A stretch of 64,000 nucleotides of DNA, taken from the NCBI RefSeq assembly GCF_017939705.1, contig NZ_JAGKSQ010000012.1, positions 1 through 64,000 of the forward strand, read 5' to 3'. Shown here piece by piece: positions 18,157 through 26,882 of this stretch (within the stretch, counting starts at the first letter, position 1; each line of letters begins with the position of its first letter). The notes beneath the pieces were generated by a model. It made no database searches, had not been told where the DNA came from, and saw nothing but the letters and a program-made list of their open reading frames with translations. Source of the DNA: Halalkalibacter suaedae (lineage in GTDB: Bacteria > Bacillota > Bacilli > Bacillales > Bacillaceae_D). Both the position numbers and the translations under genes were made by a program.

Positions 18157-19164
18157 ATGCCTCTTAAAAACCATCATTGTAAAGTCATCTTTCAAATAAA
18201 ACTCCTGCCACTTTGCCAAATCACTATAAACATTCTCAACAAACTCTTGCGCTGGTAAATGCATATACGTTTCTATCAGTTTAATAATTTCCTCACGTTC
18301 AATAAACCGATCTTCGTTCCTTGATTCTGTTACCCCATCAGATAAAAAGATGATAAAGTCATCTACATTTAGCTTTTTAGTGAATTCCTGATATTGAGTT
18401 TTCCTAGATAATCCAAGGACTAAGCCTCTAGCATACAATTCATTAATTTCACCTGTTGAAGAATCATAGTAGAAACCTGGTTCATGGCCGGCACCTGAAT
18501 ATTTAAATAAATGGGTGCGAGGATCGTAGGATCCGTACATCATTGTAATGAACATACTATCATTCACATTTTGCTCAACTACTCGGTTCAAGTTTTCTAA
18601 AAGAACCCCTGGTTGAAGACTGAGTTCTGGCAAACTATCCATCGCATATTTGATCATTGACATGCATAAGGCAGCAGGAACGCCCTTACCGATAATATCG
18701 GCAATAGCTACCCCTACACAGCCATTATCATCTTGAATGAAATGATAATAATCACCACTCATTTTATTTGCAGGAATGCTAATAACTCCTATATCTAAGC
18801 CTTCTATAAGCGGAACCTGCTTTGGTAGTAAAGTTTGTTGCATGTTAGCCGCAACATCAATTTCTAACTCAAGCTCTAGTTGTCTATCTCGTAAACTTTG
18901 ATGCTCACGGTAGGCTAGTCCATACCCCATCATGACCTCTAACAATAAATCAAGAGAATCAACCATTTCTTTTTGAATGAAGGGAAATAGTTCTTCTAGT
19001 GCTGAACGGTGGATACTAACAAGCTCCTCAGGTGAAATCTGCTCTTCAAGCAGCATTTTACTAAATTGCTGTGCTTGATAAAGACCCTGCTCGCTCTTCT
19101 GATTCACAAATGCCTCTAGAATATATTTATATCTATATTCTAGGTTTGTTGCCTTCTTCTCCAT
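18151..19164 (-). CDS. rsbU: RsbU, PP2C phosphatase activating RsbV
   Basis: 337 residues. The N-terminal helical domain (RsbU_N, about 85 residues) binds RsbT. The C-terminal PP2C/SpoIIE phosphatase domain shows MSGDYYHFIQDD, VAIADIIGKGVPAAL and FIIFLSDGVTES with the metal-binding aspartates. When RsbT is released from the stressosome it activates RsbU to dephosphorylate RsbV. ATG at 19164 is preferred because AGAGGG lies 6 nt upstream; ATG at 19170 is too close. Confidence 0.94.
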   Translation of the reverse strand: MEKKATNLEYRYKYILEAFVNQKSEQGLYQAQQFSKMLLEEQISPEELVSIHRSALEELFPFIQKEMVDSLDLLLEVMMGYGLAYREHQSLRDRQLELELEIDVAANMQQTLLPKQVPLIEGLDIGVISIPANKMSGDYYHFIQDDNGCVGVAIADIIGKGVPAALCMSMIKYAMDSLPELSLQPGVLLENLNRVVEQNVNDSMFITMMYGSYDPRTHLFKYSGAGHEPGFYYDSSTGEINELYARGLVLGLSRKTQYQEFTKKLNVDDFIIFLSDGVTESRNEDRFIEREEIIKLIETYMHLPAQEFVENVYSDLAKWQEFYLKDDFTMMVFKRHV

Positions 19165-19191
19165 ATTCATCCCTCTTCCAAAAGAATTACA

Positions 19192-19605
19192 CTATATCAA
19201 CCACTTGATTGTCGTAACAGTCGTACCCTCTCCAGTAGTTGAGTCAATAGAGAATTCATCCATCAGTCTTTTTACACCAGGTAACCCAGCCCCCATACCT
19301 CCTGAAGTTGTAAATCCATCGATCATCACTTGACGGATATCAGGAATACCGGGTCCACGGTCTTGAGCAATCACACGTATACCTTTTTTCAAGCCTGTCT
19401 TTCCTGTTTTTTCAACAGGCTCTAAGCATATTTCTCCTCGCTTTGCATATAAATAAATATTACGTGCAAGCTCAGATATCGCCGTTGTAATTCGTGCTTG
19501 ATCGACACTACCAAAGCCAAGTTCCTTTGATAATGTTCGTCCAGCTTGACGAGCAGCTACAATCCCCCACTCGTTCTTCACCTCTACACAGGATTGACTC
19601 TCCAT
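19192..19605 (-). CDS. rsbT: RsbT, switch serine/threonine kinase
   Basis: 137 residues, GHKL kinase fold: AISELARNIYLYAKRG (N box), DRGPGIPD (G1) and SGGMGAGLPGVKRL (G2). It phosphorylates RsbR and RsbS, leaves the stressosome under stress and activates RsbU. GGAGGG lies 6 nt before the ATG; gap of 2 nt to rsbS. Confidence 0.95.
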   Translation of the reverse strand: MESQSCVEVKNEWGIVAARQAGRTLSKELGFGSVDQARITTAISELARNIYLYAKRGEICLEPVEKTGKTGLKKGIRVIAQDRGPGIPDIRQVMIDGFTTSGGMGAGLPGVKRLMDEFSIDSTTGEGTTVTTIKWLI

Positions 19606-19607
19606 TG

Positions 19608-19964
19608 TTATCCCTCCAATTCTAGTTGGAGCTTTTCAAGACCTTGTTCTAAATCCAACGCAGTTCGAACGTCTTGTAATTTAATTCCCATATCAATCAG
19701 CGTAATCGCTACGGCCGGTTGAATTCCTGTTAGAACAACCTTTGCCCCCATCAAACCAGACATATCAACAACATCGCCTAATACTTTTGCAATAAAAGAA
19801 TCAATCATATCAACGGAGGTTAAATCAATAACAACTCCTATCGATCCTTCTGAATGAATTTTATTAAGAAGATCTTCCTGAAACCTTAATGCAGTTTGAT
19901 CATCAAGTTCGACCTGTACACTTATTAACAAATATTGACGTAATTTTAAAATTGGAATTCTCAT
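19608..19964 (-). CDS. rsbS: RsbS, stressosome scaffold (STAS domain)
   Basis: 118 residues, a single STAS domain. [10 protein letters not shown] carries the RsbT-phosphorylated serine (Ser56). It forms the stressosome core with RsbR and sequesters RsbT. Start at ATG 19964 because GGAGG precedes it by 8 nt; a longer frame to 19994 has no site and would overlap rsbR. Confidence 0.95.
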   Translation of the reverse strand: MRIPILKLRQYLLISVQVELDDQTALRFQEDLLNKIHSEGSIGVVIDLTSVDMIDSFIAKVLGDVVDMSGLMGAKVVLTGIQPAVAITLIDMGIKLQDVRTALDLEQGLEKLQLELEG

Positions 19965-19980
19965 GTTTTTTTCCTCCAGC

Positions 19981-20799
19981 TTATAAAGCAACAACTTTTT
20001 TATTCGTCATCTCAAACGCCGTTTCGATTCCTTTTTTCAATGAACTCTTTGTCGGGAAGCGACTTAAATCAATTCCTAGGTTTACGATTGTTTGTGCTAT
20101 TTCAGGACGAATACCAACTAGAATGCAAGTAGCACCAACTAGTCGAACCGCTTCGGATGCTTGAATAATATGATGAGCAACCATTGTGTCCACAACAGGA
20201 ACCCCAGTAATATCAATCAAAACAACCTGTGAACGATGCTCAATCACACCTGACAAAAGGTTTTCCATAATCAACTTTGCTCTATTTGTATCAATTGTTC
20301 CGATAAGCGGCATAACAGTAACATCTTCAAACACCGGAATAAGCGGAGCAGATAATTCTAGTAATGATAGCTTCTGCATCTCAAAGATATCTTCCCACGA
20401 ACCTGTATAGTCATGAATAAGTTGATTAATGATGCGGTCAACCCAATTTTCTAAATTACTGAATGTCTCTGCGAAATCTTCCATGTTCGATGTTGAAGTT
20501 GAATAGACTGCTAGAACCGTTCTACGAAATGCCTGTAAGCCTTGTGTGAAATAAGCTAGTGGCCATCCACTATGAATATACTCTTCTGCAAACGCACTAA
20601 TCCGTTGTTTTGCTTCCTGCTGGTCTGTGTCTACCATACCTATAATGAATTGCATAAATTCACGATTGGTATTTTTATAGACTGTATCGGAAACTGAATC
20701 CAAATAGTTTTCTTGTCTAACCGCTTCTAGCTCTTTTTCCCATTGCTCAAGTAGAGCTTGTCGCTGGTTCGTAATAAGTGAAACCAAATATGGTTGCAT
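19981..20799 (-). CDS. rsbR: RsbR, stressosome sensor co-antagonist
   Basis: 272 residues: N-terminal non-haem globin-like sensor (about 1-135), a linker helix, and a C-terminal STAS domain. The two phosphorylatable threonines are present: Thr171 (GTIDTNRA) and Thr205 (GVPVVDTM), the same numbers as in B. subtilis RsbRA. First gene of the rsbRSTUVW-sigB-rsbX operon. AGGAGG lies 9 nt before the ATG. TTGCAA-N17-AATAAT upstream is a possible vegetative promoter. Confidence 0.94.
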   Translation of the reverse strand: MQPYLVSLITNQRQALLEQWEKELEAVRQENYLDSVSDTVYKNTNREFMQFIIGMVDTDQQEAKQRISAFAEEYIHSGWPLAYFTQGLQAFRRTVLAVYSTSTSNMEDFAETFSNLENWVDRIINQLIHDYTGSWEDIFEMQKLSLLELSAPLIPVFEDVTVMPLIGTIDTNRAKLIMENLLSGVIEHRSQVVLIDITGVPVVDTMVAHHIIQASEAVRLVGATCILVGIRPEIAQTIVNLGIDLSRFPTKSSLKKGIETAFEMTNKKVVAL

Positions 20800-20912
20800 A
20801 TTAAAGATCCTCCTAAATATGTAATTTAATTATTTCATGAGTTATTTCTAGTTGCAAAGTATTATTTCATGTAAAACTTTACATACATTTCAACAAAAAC
20901 ACAAAGCAAAAC

Positions 20913-20943
20913 AAAAAACTCCGCACGTAATAAACGCGGAGTT
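20913..20943 (-). terminator. Terminator after ndoA
   Basis: AACTCCGC/GCGGAGTT stem (20917-20924 and 20936-20943) followed by TTTTTT on the minus strand. It separates the toxin gene from the rsb operon. Confidence 0.9.
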
Positions 20944-20957
20944 CACTCATTCTCTCA

Positions 20958-21308
20958 TTAAAAATCAATAAGTCCTAAACTAATGAAAAGAGCATCATTC
21001 ACACGATTCATCATATCATCATCTAAATGTGTGATTTTGTCTGTTAATCGTTGCTTATCAATGGTTCGCACCTGTTCGAGCAAAATAACAGAATCACGGT
21101 CAAATCCATAGCGTTTAGCATTAATCTCTACATGAGTCGGTAATTTTGCTTTTTGTATTTGTGCAGTAATCGCCGCAACAATGACGGTAGGACTAAAACG
21201 ATTACCAATGTCATTTTGAATGACAAGAACTGGTCGAACTCCACCTTGCTCTGACCCTACAACTGGAGAGAGATCCGCAAAGTATACGTCACCTCGTTTG
21301 ACAATCAA
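20958..21308 (-). CDS. ndoA: Endoribonuclease toxin NdoA (EndoA, MazF family)
   Basis: 116 residues, nearly the B. subtilis sequence: [20 protein letters not shown] with the SH3-like MazF fold, and the C-terminal SLGLIDF. It cleaves mRNA (UACAU in B. subtilis) when free of antitoxin. The start is TTG at 21308 with GGGGTG upstream, as for B. subtilis ndoA. It lies 3 nt after ndoAI, so the two are co-translated. Confidence 0.96.
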   Translation of the reverse strand: MIVKRGDVYFADLSPVVGSEQGGVRPVLVIQNDIGNRFSPTVIVAAITAQIQKAKLPTHVEINAKRYGFDRDSVILLEQVRTIDKQRLTDKITHLDDDMMNRVNDALFISLGLIDF

Positions 21309-21311
21309 GGG

Positions 21312-21590
21312 CTACACCCCACTCACTAAGCGATCGAGGGTATTCTCTGCTTCCTCCTCGGCAAGAAAAGATTCTGATGCAATATTTAGATTGATTTTCG
21401 CCATTTCCATGTAACCTTGTTGCATAGTCTCACGAATTTGACGTTTTTTACGTTCTCGAAGGTACATTTTTGTTGCTTGCGAAATAAATTCACTACGATC
21501 GACGTTCTCTTGTTTAATCACACCGTCCACCTCGTTCAACAAATGTTGTGGCAAATTAATTACAATTCGTTCTGTGCTTTGCTCTGACAC
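21312..21590 (-). CDS. ndoAI: Antitoxin NdoAI (EndoAI, ribbon-helix-helix)
   Basis: 92 residues. N-terminal ribbon-helix-helix DNA-binding/dimer segment (RIVINLPQHLLNEVDGV) and C-terminal toxin-binding tail with GYMEMAKINLNIASES, conserved with B. subtilis EndoAI. GTG at 21590 (protein beginning MSEQS) is preferred: GGGGGTGG lies 6 nt upstream and B. subtilis EndoAI also begins MSE. An ATG at 21596 sits against that site. Confidence 0.93.
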   Translation of the reverse strand: MSEQSTERIVINLPQHLLNEVDGVIKQENVDRSEFISQATKMYLRERKKRQIRETMQQGYMEMAKINLNIASESFLAEEEAENTLDRLVSGV

Positions 21591-21703
21591 AAACATCCAC
21601 CCCCAGCATCCACCATTTACATAGCCTATTTATATCCAAGATTAATCATATCACTAGCTGGGCTGATTTGCAAAGAAGATCGCTACTTTTTTATTAGTAA
21701 TAA

Positions 21704-22840
21704 TTATCTTTCTACATACAGTCTAGGTACTCGTGCACTAATGATACAAGGCACTTCATAATTTATTGTATCAAGCCTTTTTGCTACCTCTTCCATTGAT
21801 ATAGAATCCTCGCCATCCTCGCCGATTAACGTAACAACTGTCCCTACTTCTACTGGTTCTGGCAACCGAATCATACATTGATCCATACAAATTCGACCTA
21901 CAAACGGAGCACGCTCCCCGTTGACGAGCACCTCTCCACCCTTTGTGCTATTGTGTCTAATCCAGCCATCTGCGTAGCCAATCGGTATTGTCGCAATCCA
22001 CTCGTCTTTCGTTGTTTGATACGTTGCCCCGTAGCTAATGCATTCATCAGCAGGAAGTTGTTTTACCTGAACAATTTTTGTCTTTAAGGTGAACGCTGGT
22101 TTTAGAATTATTGGTAGTTCCTCAGTGATCTCTGGTGATGGAGTCAAACCATATAATGAGATTCCAAAACGGAACAGATTAAATACCTTTTCTGGAAAAC
22201 GGAGACCTGTTGCACTGTTCCCACAATGAATGAAAGGTATCTGTATCTTTCGTTCTTCTAACAGAGTTAGTATGGTTAAGAAACGACTGTATTGTTTTTC
22301 AACATAGGAAGTATTAAGCTCATCAGCTGTAGCAAAATGAGTATAAATTCCATTCAGCTCAAAAACAGTCGATTCTTGAATGAAATCGAGAACGGACTGA
22401 ACATCCTCTTCGTTTCTCATTCCAACTCTTCCCATGCCGGTGTCTATTTTCAAATGCACCTGAATCCTTGTATCTTGAGATAGACTCTCATTCGCTATCT
22501 TCAACCATTCCAATTGGTACACAGTCAAGATTACCTGCCACTTTGCAGCCACTACTGCATCTTCCGGACGAATACGACCAAAAACCAATATAGGTGCCAC
22601 AATACCGGCCTGTCTTAATTCAATCGCTTCGTCTAATAAAGCGACTGCTAGATGCGTAGCCCCTGCATCTAAAGCCGCTTTTGCAACTTCAATTGCACCA
22701 TGCCCATAACCATTTGCTTTGACAACAGCCATTACATGAACTTCCCGACCTTGATATAGTCGAGAGACGGCTTGAATATTATCCTTGATTGCACTCAAAT
22801 TTATTTCTGCCCAAGTATCGCGGTAAAACACCTTATCCAT
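21704..22840 (-). CDS. alr: Alanine racemase
   Basis: 378 residues, PLP-dependent fold-type III enzyme making D-alanine for peptidoglycan. Lys41 in AVVKANGYGHG binds PLP; the second catalytic tyrosine is in ISYGATYQT; VGRICMDQCM is conserved. GGAGG lies 8 nt before ATG 22840; the frame continues upstream to 22870 but without a site. It precedes ndoAI-ndoA as in B. subtilis. Confidence 0.96.
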   Translation of the reverse strand: MDKVFYRDTWAEINLSAIKDNIQAVSRLYQGREVHVMAVVKANGYGHGAIEVAKAALDAGATHLAVALLDEAIELRQAGIVAPILVFGRIRPEDAVVAAKWQVILTVYQLEWLKIANESLSQDTRIQVHLKIDTGMGRVGMRNEEDVQSVLDFIQESTVFELNGIYTHFATADELNTSYVEKQYSRFLTILTLLEERKIQIPFIHCGNSATGLRFPEKVFNLFRFGISLYGLTPSPEITEELPIILKPAFTLKTKIVQVKQLPADECISYGATYQTTKDEWIATIPIGYADGWIRHNSTKGGEVLVNGERAPFVGRICMDQCMIRLPEPVEVGTVVTLIGEDGEDSISMEEVAKRLDTINYEVPCIISARVPRLYVER

Positions 22841-22908
22841 TTGTCTATCCTCCAATGACGACCAACCCAAATCTCTTTCTTCTTGTATCTATTTTATCAT
22901 AATGAAAC

Positions 22909-22934
22909 GAAAAAGACTCAGCTGATGCTGAGCC
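22909..22934 (-). terminator. Terminator after the YdcC-like gene
   Basis: GGCTCAGC/GCTGAGTC hairpin followed by TTTTTCG on the minus strand, between the lipoprotein gene and alr. Confidence 0.85.
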
Positions 22935-22943
22935 TTCCTCTTC

Positions 22944-23957
22944 TTATTTCTCTTCAGTACCGTAGACAGAGCTTGCGATTGATAGCATTTCTTCAGCACT
23001 TAAATTCTCAGAAGCTAGGAAGAAATCGACACCATTATAAGTCCAAGTGAGAGACTCACCAGTCATGACACCAATTGTGAATCCTAAATCAACTGGCTCA
23101 CCTTGACCGCTCATATTCATTGGTGTTGAAGCAGGAACGACCTTACTCTTTTCTTGAATAATTGTAAATGGTTGCTCACCTTTGTATTGAAGCACCACTC
23201 GCTCACCGTCTTCTGAACCAACGCTTTCAGACGATTCAAATTCTGTACCATCTGGTTTGTACATTGGATAATGAACCATCATCGGCTCACTTGGCTCTGC
23301 CATAGCTGGTTCTTCTGACATTTGAGCACCAGTCATATTACGCTCAGTATCAAAATCCCCTTCATTAAAGCTAGTATTCCACTCGAAGCTAGTGAAGTCC
23401 AGTTGAACAAGCACTTCAAGGTCAGCGTTCATTACCTTTACTTGAACCGGAGAAAGATCCTTCTTATTTAACTTAATTTCCTGTGTATGCAAGTTTTTAT
23501 TTTGGTAGTTCGTGTTCGTTTGGAATACATAAAACTCTTCATCCGCTTGGAAAGAACGCTCAGGATCCATTAAGATATCTTGGATAAGAGATTCATACAA
23601 GTATACTTGACTACCATTTGTCGGCCAATCACTTTGGAAACGGAAACTTTTGTTCAATGCAGGTGTCAACACGAATACACCTTCATCATTGCGAAGAATG
23701 ATTTGACTTTGATCTTGATTTTCATTTTCTAGAGCAACTCGATAGTTACTGTCAGCCTCATGCCAGACTTCAACACCATATGTCTGCTGTTCTTTACCGG
23801 TTTCAAGCGTCATCGTAGCGGTTGCTTTGTACCCAGTCATTTCTTCCTTTTTGTTTTCCAAATCTGTCATAATGTCCTCTTGTGTTTTTTCACCGCAAGC
23901 TACAAGAACCATTGATAATAGTAGACCGATTGCAGCGAACCATATTGCTTTTTTCAT
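22944..23957 (-). CDS. LolA-like lipoprotein (YdcC-like)
   Basis: 337 residues. Lipobox LVACG with Cys21. The rest is a LolA/GerS-like beta-rich fold: MTGYKATATMTLETGKEQQT, YRVALENENQDQSQIILRND, VKVMNADLEVLVQLDFTSFE. The central part has an acidic, Pro/Met/Glu-rich linker (EEPAMAEPSEPMMVHYP). B. subtilis YdcC occupies this position between acpS and alr and is controlled during sporulation; a role in the spore or envelope is plausible but unproven. AAGGGGTG precedes ATG 23957. Confidence 0.85.
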   Translation of the reverse strand: MKKAIWFAAIGLLLSMVLVACGEKTQEDIMTDLENKKEEMTGYKATATMTLETGKEQQTYGVEVWHEADSNYRVALENENQDQSQIILRNDEGVFVLTPALNKSFRFQSDWPTNGSQVYLYESLIQDILMDPERSFQADEEFYVFQTNTNYQNKNLHTQEIKLNKKDLSPVQVKVMNADLEVLVQLDFTSFEWNTSFNEGDFDTERNMTGAQMSEEPAMAEPSEPMMVHYPMYKPDGTEFESSESVGSEDGERVVLQYKGEQPFTIIQEKSKVVPASTPMNMSGQGEPVDLGFTIGVMTGESLTWTYNGVDFFLASENLSAEEMLSIASSVYGTEEK

Positions 23958-24163
23958 GCCTTCACCCCTTAGTCTCATTTGAAAGAAGAATGAATGCATT
24001 CAAGACGGCTCTCATGTTGTTGTGCCCTTCTACTTCCGGCTTACATGACTGGCAATGCCTCCGAGCAGGAATTAGGCTCTCTTAGAACTAGACCTGACGT
24101 TGAATGACTCTCCTCTTCTATTCGCACTACAATCATATGAGACAACCTTGAGCAATATGCAGA

Positions 24164-24526
24164 CTAGCTTTCCAAGCTTTCAATAATTACTTGGGCAACC
24201 GCGTATGAGAAACTATGTGAAATCGAGAGATGAAGCGTATCTCCGACTCCTTCAACACTCATGATAGGTCTACCTGATTTTTCTTTTTCAATTGTAATAT
24301 CATGCCAACTATACTGTTTGGAGATGCCTGTACCCGCTGCCTTAACAAAGGCTTCCTTGGCAGCAAATCTCCCCGCAAGAAATTCAATCTTTCTTCTTCC
24401 TTGCATCGAATCAAAAAGCACCTTTTCTTTTTCTGTTAGAATTTTATTAGCAAAAGCTGGCTGACGCTTCATTACACCATCTATCCGTTCAATCTCAACA
24501 ATATCTATTCCAATTCCTTTAATCAT
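24164..24526 (-). CDS. acpS: Holo-acyl-carrier-protein synthase
   Basis: 120 residues, a typical AcpS. Mg-binding Asp8 is in GIGIDIVEIERI and the catalytic region is FAAKEAFVKAAGTG. It transfers the 4'-phosphopantetheine arm from CoA to acyl carrier protein. ATG 24526 is preferred (AGGTGAG just upstream); the frame extends nine codons further without support. Divergent from the rhomboid gene. Confidence 0.95.
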   Translation of the reverse strand: MIKGIGIDIVEIERIDGVMKRQPAFANKILTEKEKVLFDSMQGRRKIEFLAGRFAAKEAFVKAAGTGISKQYSWHDITIEKEKSGRPIMSVEGVGDTLHLSISHSFSYAVAQVIIESLES

Positions 24527-24603
24527 CTTCTCACCTACTTTTTCAATATTCATGCTATAAGGTTTCCACTCATAGTCTTATTTGAGGATGTTTTCGGTTT
24601 CTC

Positions 24604-24612
24604 TGTTATAAT
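24604..24612 (+). promoter_or_regulatory. Extended -10 promoter of the rhomboid gene
   Basis: TGTTATAAT, a perfect extended -10, 26 nt before the ATG. A weak TTGAGG lies 19 nt upstream of the -10. Confidence 0.55.
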
Positions 24613-24637
24613 AACAAATAGATAAGGAGGCTGTATC

Positions 24638-25381
24638 ATGTTTATTAGAAATGAAACCTTCTATTCCTTTAGAAGAAACTATCCAATCATCACCGTTCTT
24701 GTGGCCATTCACTTAATCCTGTTTCTTTGGATTAACTTTCTACCGATGGGGAGATGGGTCCTCACTTTAGGAATTGGTAATAATCTCGCAGTAGCAAATG
24801 GCGATTATTGGAGACTCGTAACACCTATTTTCTTACACATTGGAACCGCACATGTCCTTTTTAATTCGTTCTCTCTCGTCATATTCGGACCAGCACTTGA
24901 AAAAATGCTCGGTCGATTTAAGTTCATTCTCTTCTATTTACTTACAGGTGTAATCGCAAATATTGCCTACTTCTATTTAGGAGACCCATACACCCAGCAT
25001 TTAGGTGCTTCAGGTGCTATTTATGGTCTACTCGGTCTTTATTTGTACCTTGTTGTTAATAGAAAAGACCTAATTGATCAAGAAAACGGACAACTCGTGA
25101 TGACGATTCTAATCATTGGATTAGTCATGACCTTTGTAAACTCAAATATTAATATTCTAGCCCATTTATTTGGACTTATTTCTGGTGCTGCCCTTGCTCC
25201 CCTTTTCCTCATCGGAGCAAAGCCTTTCTACGCACAGAGGTCCTTTGTTGAACCAAGCGAACCCGTTTTCAACCCAAATCGCTGGCAGAACAAACAAAGA
25301 AACAAGAAGCGATTATCAAAAGTAATCTGGATCGGCCTTGCGATCCTAATCCTATATGGAATTCTTTCACAAATTATTTAA
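24638..25381 (+). CDS. Rhomboid-family intramembrane serine protease (YdcA-like)
   Basis: 247 residues with about six membrane helices. The catalytic dyad is visible: Ser125 in HLGASGAIYG and His176 in ILAHLFGL. HIGTAHVLFNSFSLVIFGP (loop and helix 2) is conserved. It cleaves substrates within the membrane; the substrate is unknown. AAGGAGG lies 8 nt before the ATG. Next to acpS, divergent, as for ydcA in B. subtilis. Confidence 0.92.
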   Translation: MFIRNETFYSFRRNYPIITVLVAIHLILFLWINFLPMGRWVLTLGIGNNLAVANGDYWRLVTPIFLHIGTAHVLFNSFSLVIFGPALEKMLGRFKFILFYLLTGVIANIAYFYLGDPYTQHLGASGAIYGLLGLYLYLVVNRKDLIDQENGQLVMTILIIGLVMTFVNSNINILAHLFGLISGAALAPLFLIGAKPFYAQRSFVEPSEPVFNPNRWQNKQRNKKRLSKVIWIGLAILILYGILSQII

Positions 25382-25469
25382 CTGGATATAGCTTGAAAAG
25401 GAATGACACTACGCTTTCCGCGAGTGCCTGGTGAGACCACATTTTCAAGGCCATAAAAAGTCGCTTCGA

Positions 25470-25600
25470 ACACGCTACCGGGATGGGGGGCACGCTTTCC
25501 GCAGGCGGGCGTTGAACTAACCGGCTTCGCCGGTGGATTTCAACCTGCCCTTCCCTCCTGCAGGAGTCGGCCCTCCCATCCCGTCCGCTTAGATGAAAGG
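25470..25600 (+). repeat. Palindromic repeat family B, copy 1
   Basis: GC-rich imperfect palindrome. It opens with CTACCGGGATGGGGGGCACG and ends with CCCTCCCATCCCGTCCGC; a central ACCGGCTTCGCCGGT forms an inner hairpin. An inverted copy is at 33073-33200 and a truncated copy at 53935-54018. Confidence 0.85.
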
Positions 25601-25736
25601 ATAGATTGAATTTCCTCTTAACAGTGAAGATCAAGGGAAATTAAAACCTTTGATACAGTTCAGAGTGCTACCACAATTTTCGAGTTGATCTCAAACGAAA
25701 CATCAACTTAAAAAACAAAAAAAGAAAAATTAAATA

Positions 25737-25795
25737 AGGAGACCGGTAAGAATGATTCATAATATTGATCATTCTTACCGGTCTCCTATTTTTTA
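25737..25795. terminator. 20-bp perfect hairpin, probable bidirectional terminator
   Basis: Arms 25737-25756 and 25768-25787 are perfectly complementary with an 11-nt loop. TTTTTT follows on the plus strand and an A-rich run precedes it. It is 355 bp beyond the rhomboid stop, with repeat copy B1 in between. Confidence 0.7.
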
Positions 25796-25952
25796 CCCCA
25801 AACGAATCAAAATTCACACTTATCAGGGGCATCGCTTACTGATCCCACAAGAGTCTGCATGTCATCCCCCTGCTCGATTTATCCTTTTATCCTTAAAAGT
25901 ATTTATTTTATTTACACTTATCTTTTATCAGTTTAAAAAAGAAGTCGAGTCA

Positions 25953-26135
25953 TAACTAAAGTGTTTAACTGAAATCCCGAACTAATCAAAAACTTAGCGG
26001 ATGAAATATACGTAGACTCCTGCGGGATCTAAAAGCCAAAGGTGAGACCCCACAGGCATAGCCGAGGAGGATCACCGGCTTCCCGCGGAAAGCGTAGTAT
26101 ATTTCAGTAGCGGCGTTTCTACACCAGCTTTGATT
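25953..26135 (+). repeat. Palindromic repeat family A, copy 1
   Basis: Begins near ACTAAAGTGT; the core runs from GCGGATGAAATATACGTAGA through CTCCTGCGGG to CCCGCGGAAAGCG and GTATATTTCAG. The terminal GAAATATAC/GTATATTTC is an inverted repeat. Copies at 31322-31508 (same orientation) and 32603-32797 (inverted). Confidence 0.85.
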
Positions 26136-26299
26136 GTTCGGCTTATCATTTGGTTAAACACATATGTCCTAGCCTCTTTTTTCTTAGAAATAAGACTAGT
26201 ACTTTGAGTATGATTGGAGATTTCTCCTGCATTAGACTCATTCGAATAAAAAATCACTCAAGGTTAATTTTTCTATAGTAGAAACTACGTCGACAAGCT

Positions 26300-26330
26300 G
26301 AAGCCCGTAATGAAAATCATTATGGGCTTC
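26300..26330. repeat. Inverted repeat after the 175-aa gene
   Basis: 13-bp arms GAAGCCCGTAATG and CATTATGGGCTTC with one G.T pair and a 5-nt loop, 18 bp after the stop at 26348. No clear U-tract, so terminator function is uncertain. Confidence 0.5.
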
Positions 26331-26347
26331 GACAGCTGATTATTCAC

Positions 26348-26875
26348 TTACAAACCAGGATAATGAACATATCTTTTCGCATTTAAAATATCAAAGACTT
26401 CAATTCTTTTCGGGATGCACTTGTAAGCATTATAGCTATATGTCATAGCCGTCTGACAATAAGCCGAGAATAGCTCTTCATCGACATCCACTAACACCTT
26501 CTCAATAACTACTTCCCCTTTTTCAAAGGTTGGTTCGCTTAGGTTCAAAAAAGGATTTTTCTTCTCTTTGACCGTTGTTAGTAGCTTTAATAAATGATCA
26601 GTCACAGTTGCACATACTAAGATAAAATGTTGCTGTGAGAGAAAAAGGGAGCGATCAAAGTTCTCCCAATTCTGACTTAGAAGAGCAAACAGACGAAGGC
26701 TTGTTCGTTCCTCGTATGTAATCCTATAAAATGTTTCAATTATATCATTAATACTATTTTGTAAGGCTTGTTGCCAGCTATCTTTGACAGTATTATGTAT
26801 CTGCTTCTCTTGAGGAAAACGATACGGACATGCAAGGAAGCTGTAACATTCTTCGATTGTATGATTATTATTCAT
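26348..26875 (-). CDS. Uncharacterised 175-aa protein, possible PD-(D/E)XK-like N-terminus
   Basis: I do not recognise this family firmly. The N-terminal ECYSFLACPYRFPQEK resembles the entry motif of Cas4/AddB-type PD-(D/E)XK nucleases (SxxxxCPYRF). The region GEVVIEKVLVDVDEELF could hold acidic residues of such a core, but no full nuclease signature is evident. The rest is helical and soluble, with cysteines at 10 and 16 near the start. It starts 7 nt after the DUF2325 stop with no strong ribosome site, so it is probably translated by coupling. It is therefore likely under the same Fur-type control. Confidence 0.6.
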   Translation of the reverse strand: MNNNHTIEECYSFLACPYRFPQEKQIHNTVKDSWQQALQNSINDIIETFYRITYEERTSLRLFALLSQNWENFDRSLFLSQQHFILVCATVTDHLLKLLTTVKEKKNPFLNLSEPTFEKGEVVIEKVLVDVDEELFSAYCQTAMTYSYNAYKCIPKRIEVFDILNAKRYVHYPGL

Positions 26876-26882
26876 TCATTGC

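Larger units (their letters stand above)
25382..26347. other. Gene-free interval (966 bp) filled by repeats and hairpins
   Basis: No credible gene. It holds one copy of palindromic repeat family B, a 20-bp perfect hairpin, one copy of family A and a 13-bp hairpin. Short frames here are read-through of repeats. Confidence 0.8.

Noticed and set aside
25752-25955. 67-codon plus-strand frame
   Set aside because: It starts within the arm of a 20-bp hairpin and has no ribosome site or protein-like pattern.
26072-26257. 61-codon minus-strand frame
   Set aside because: Largely repeat family A sequence; no ribosome site.
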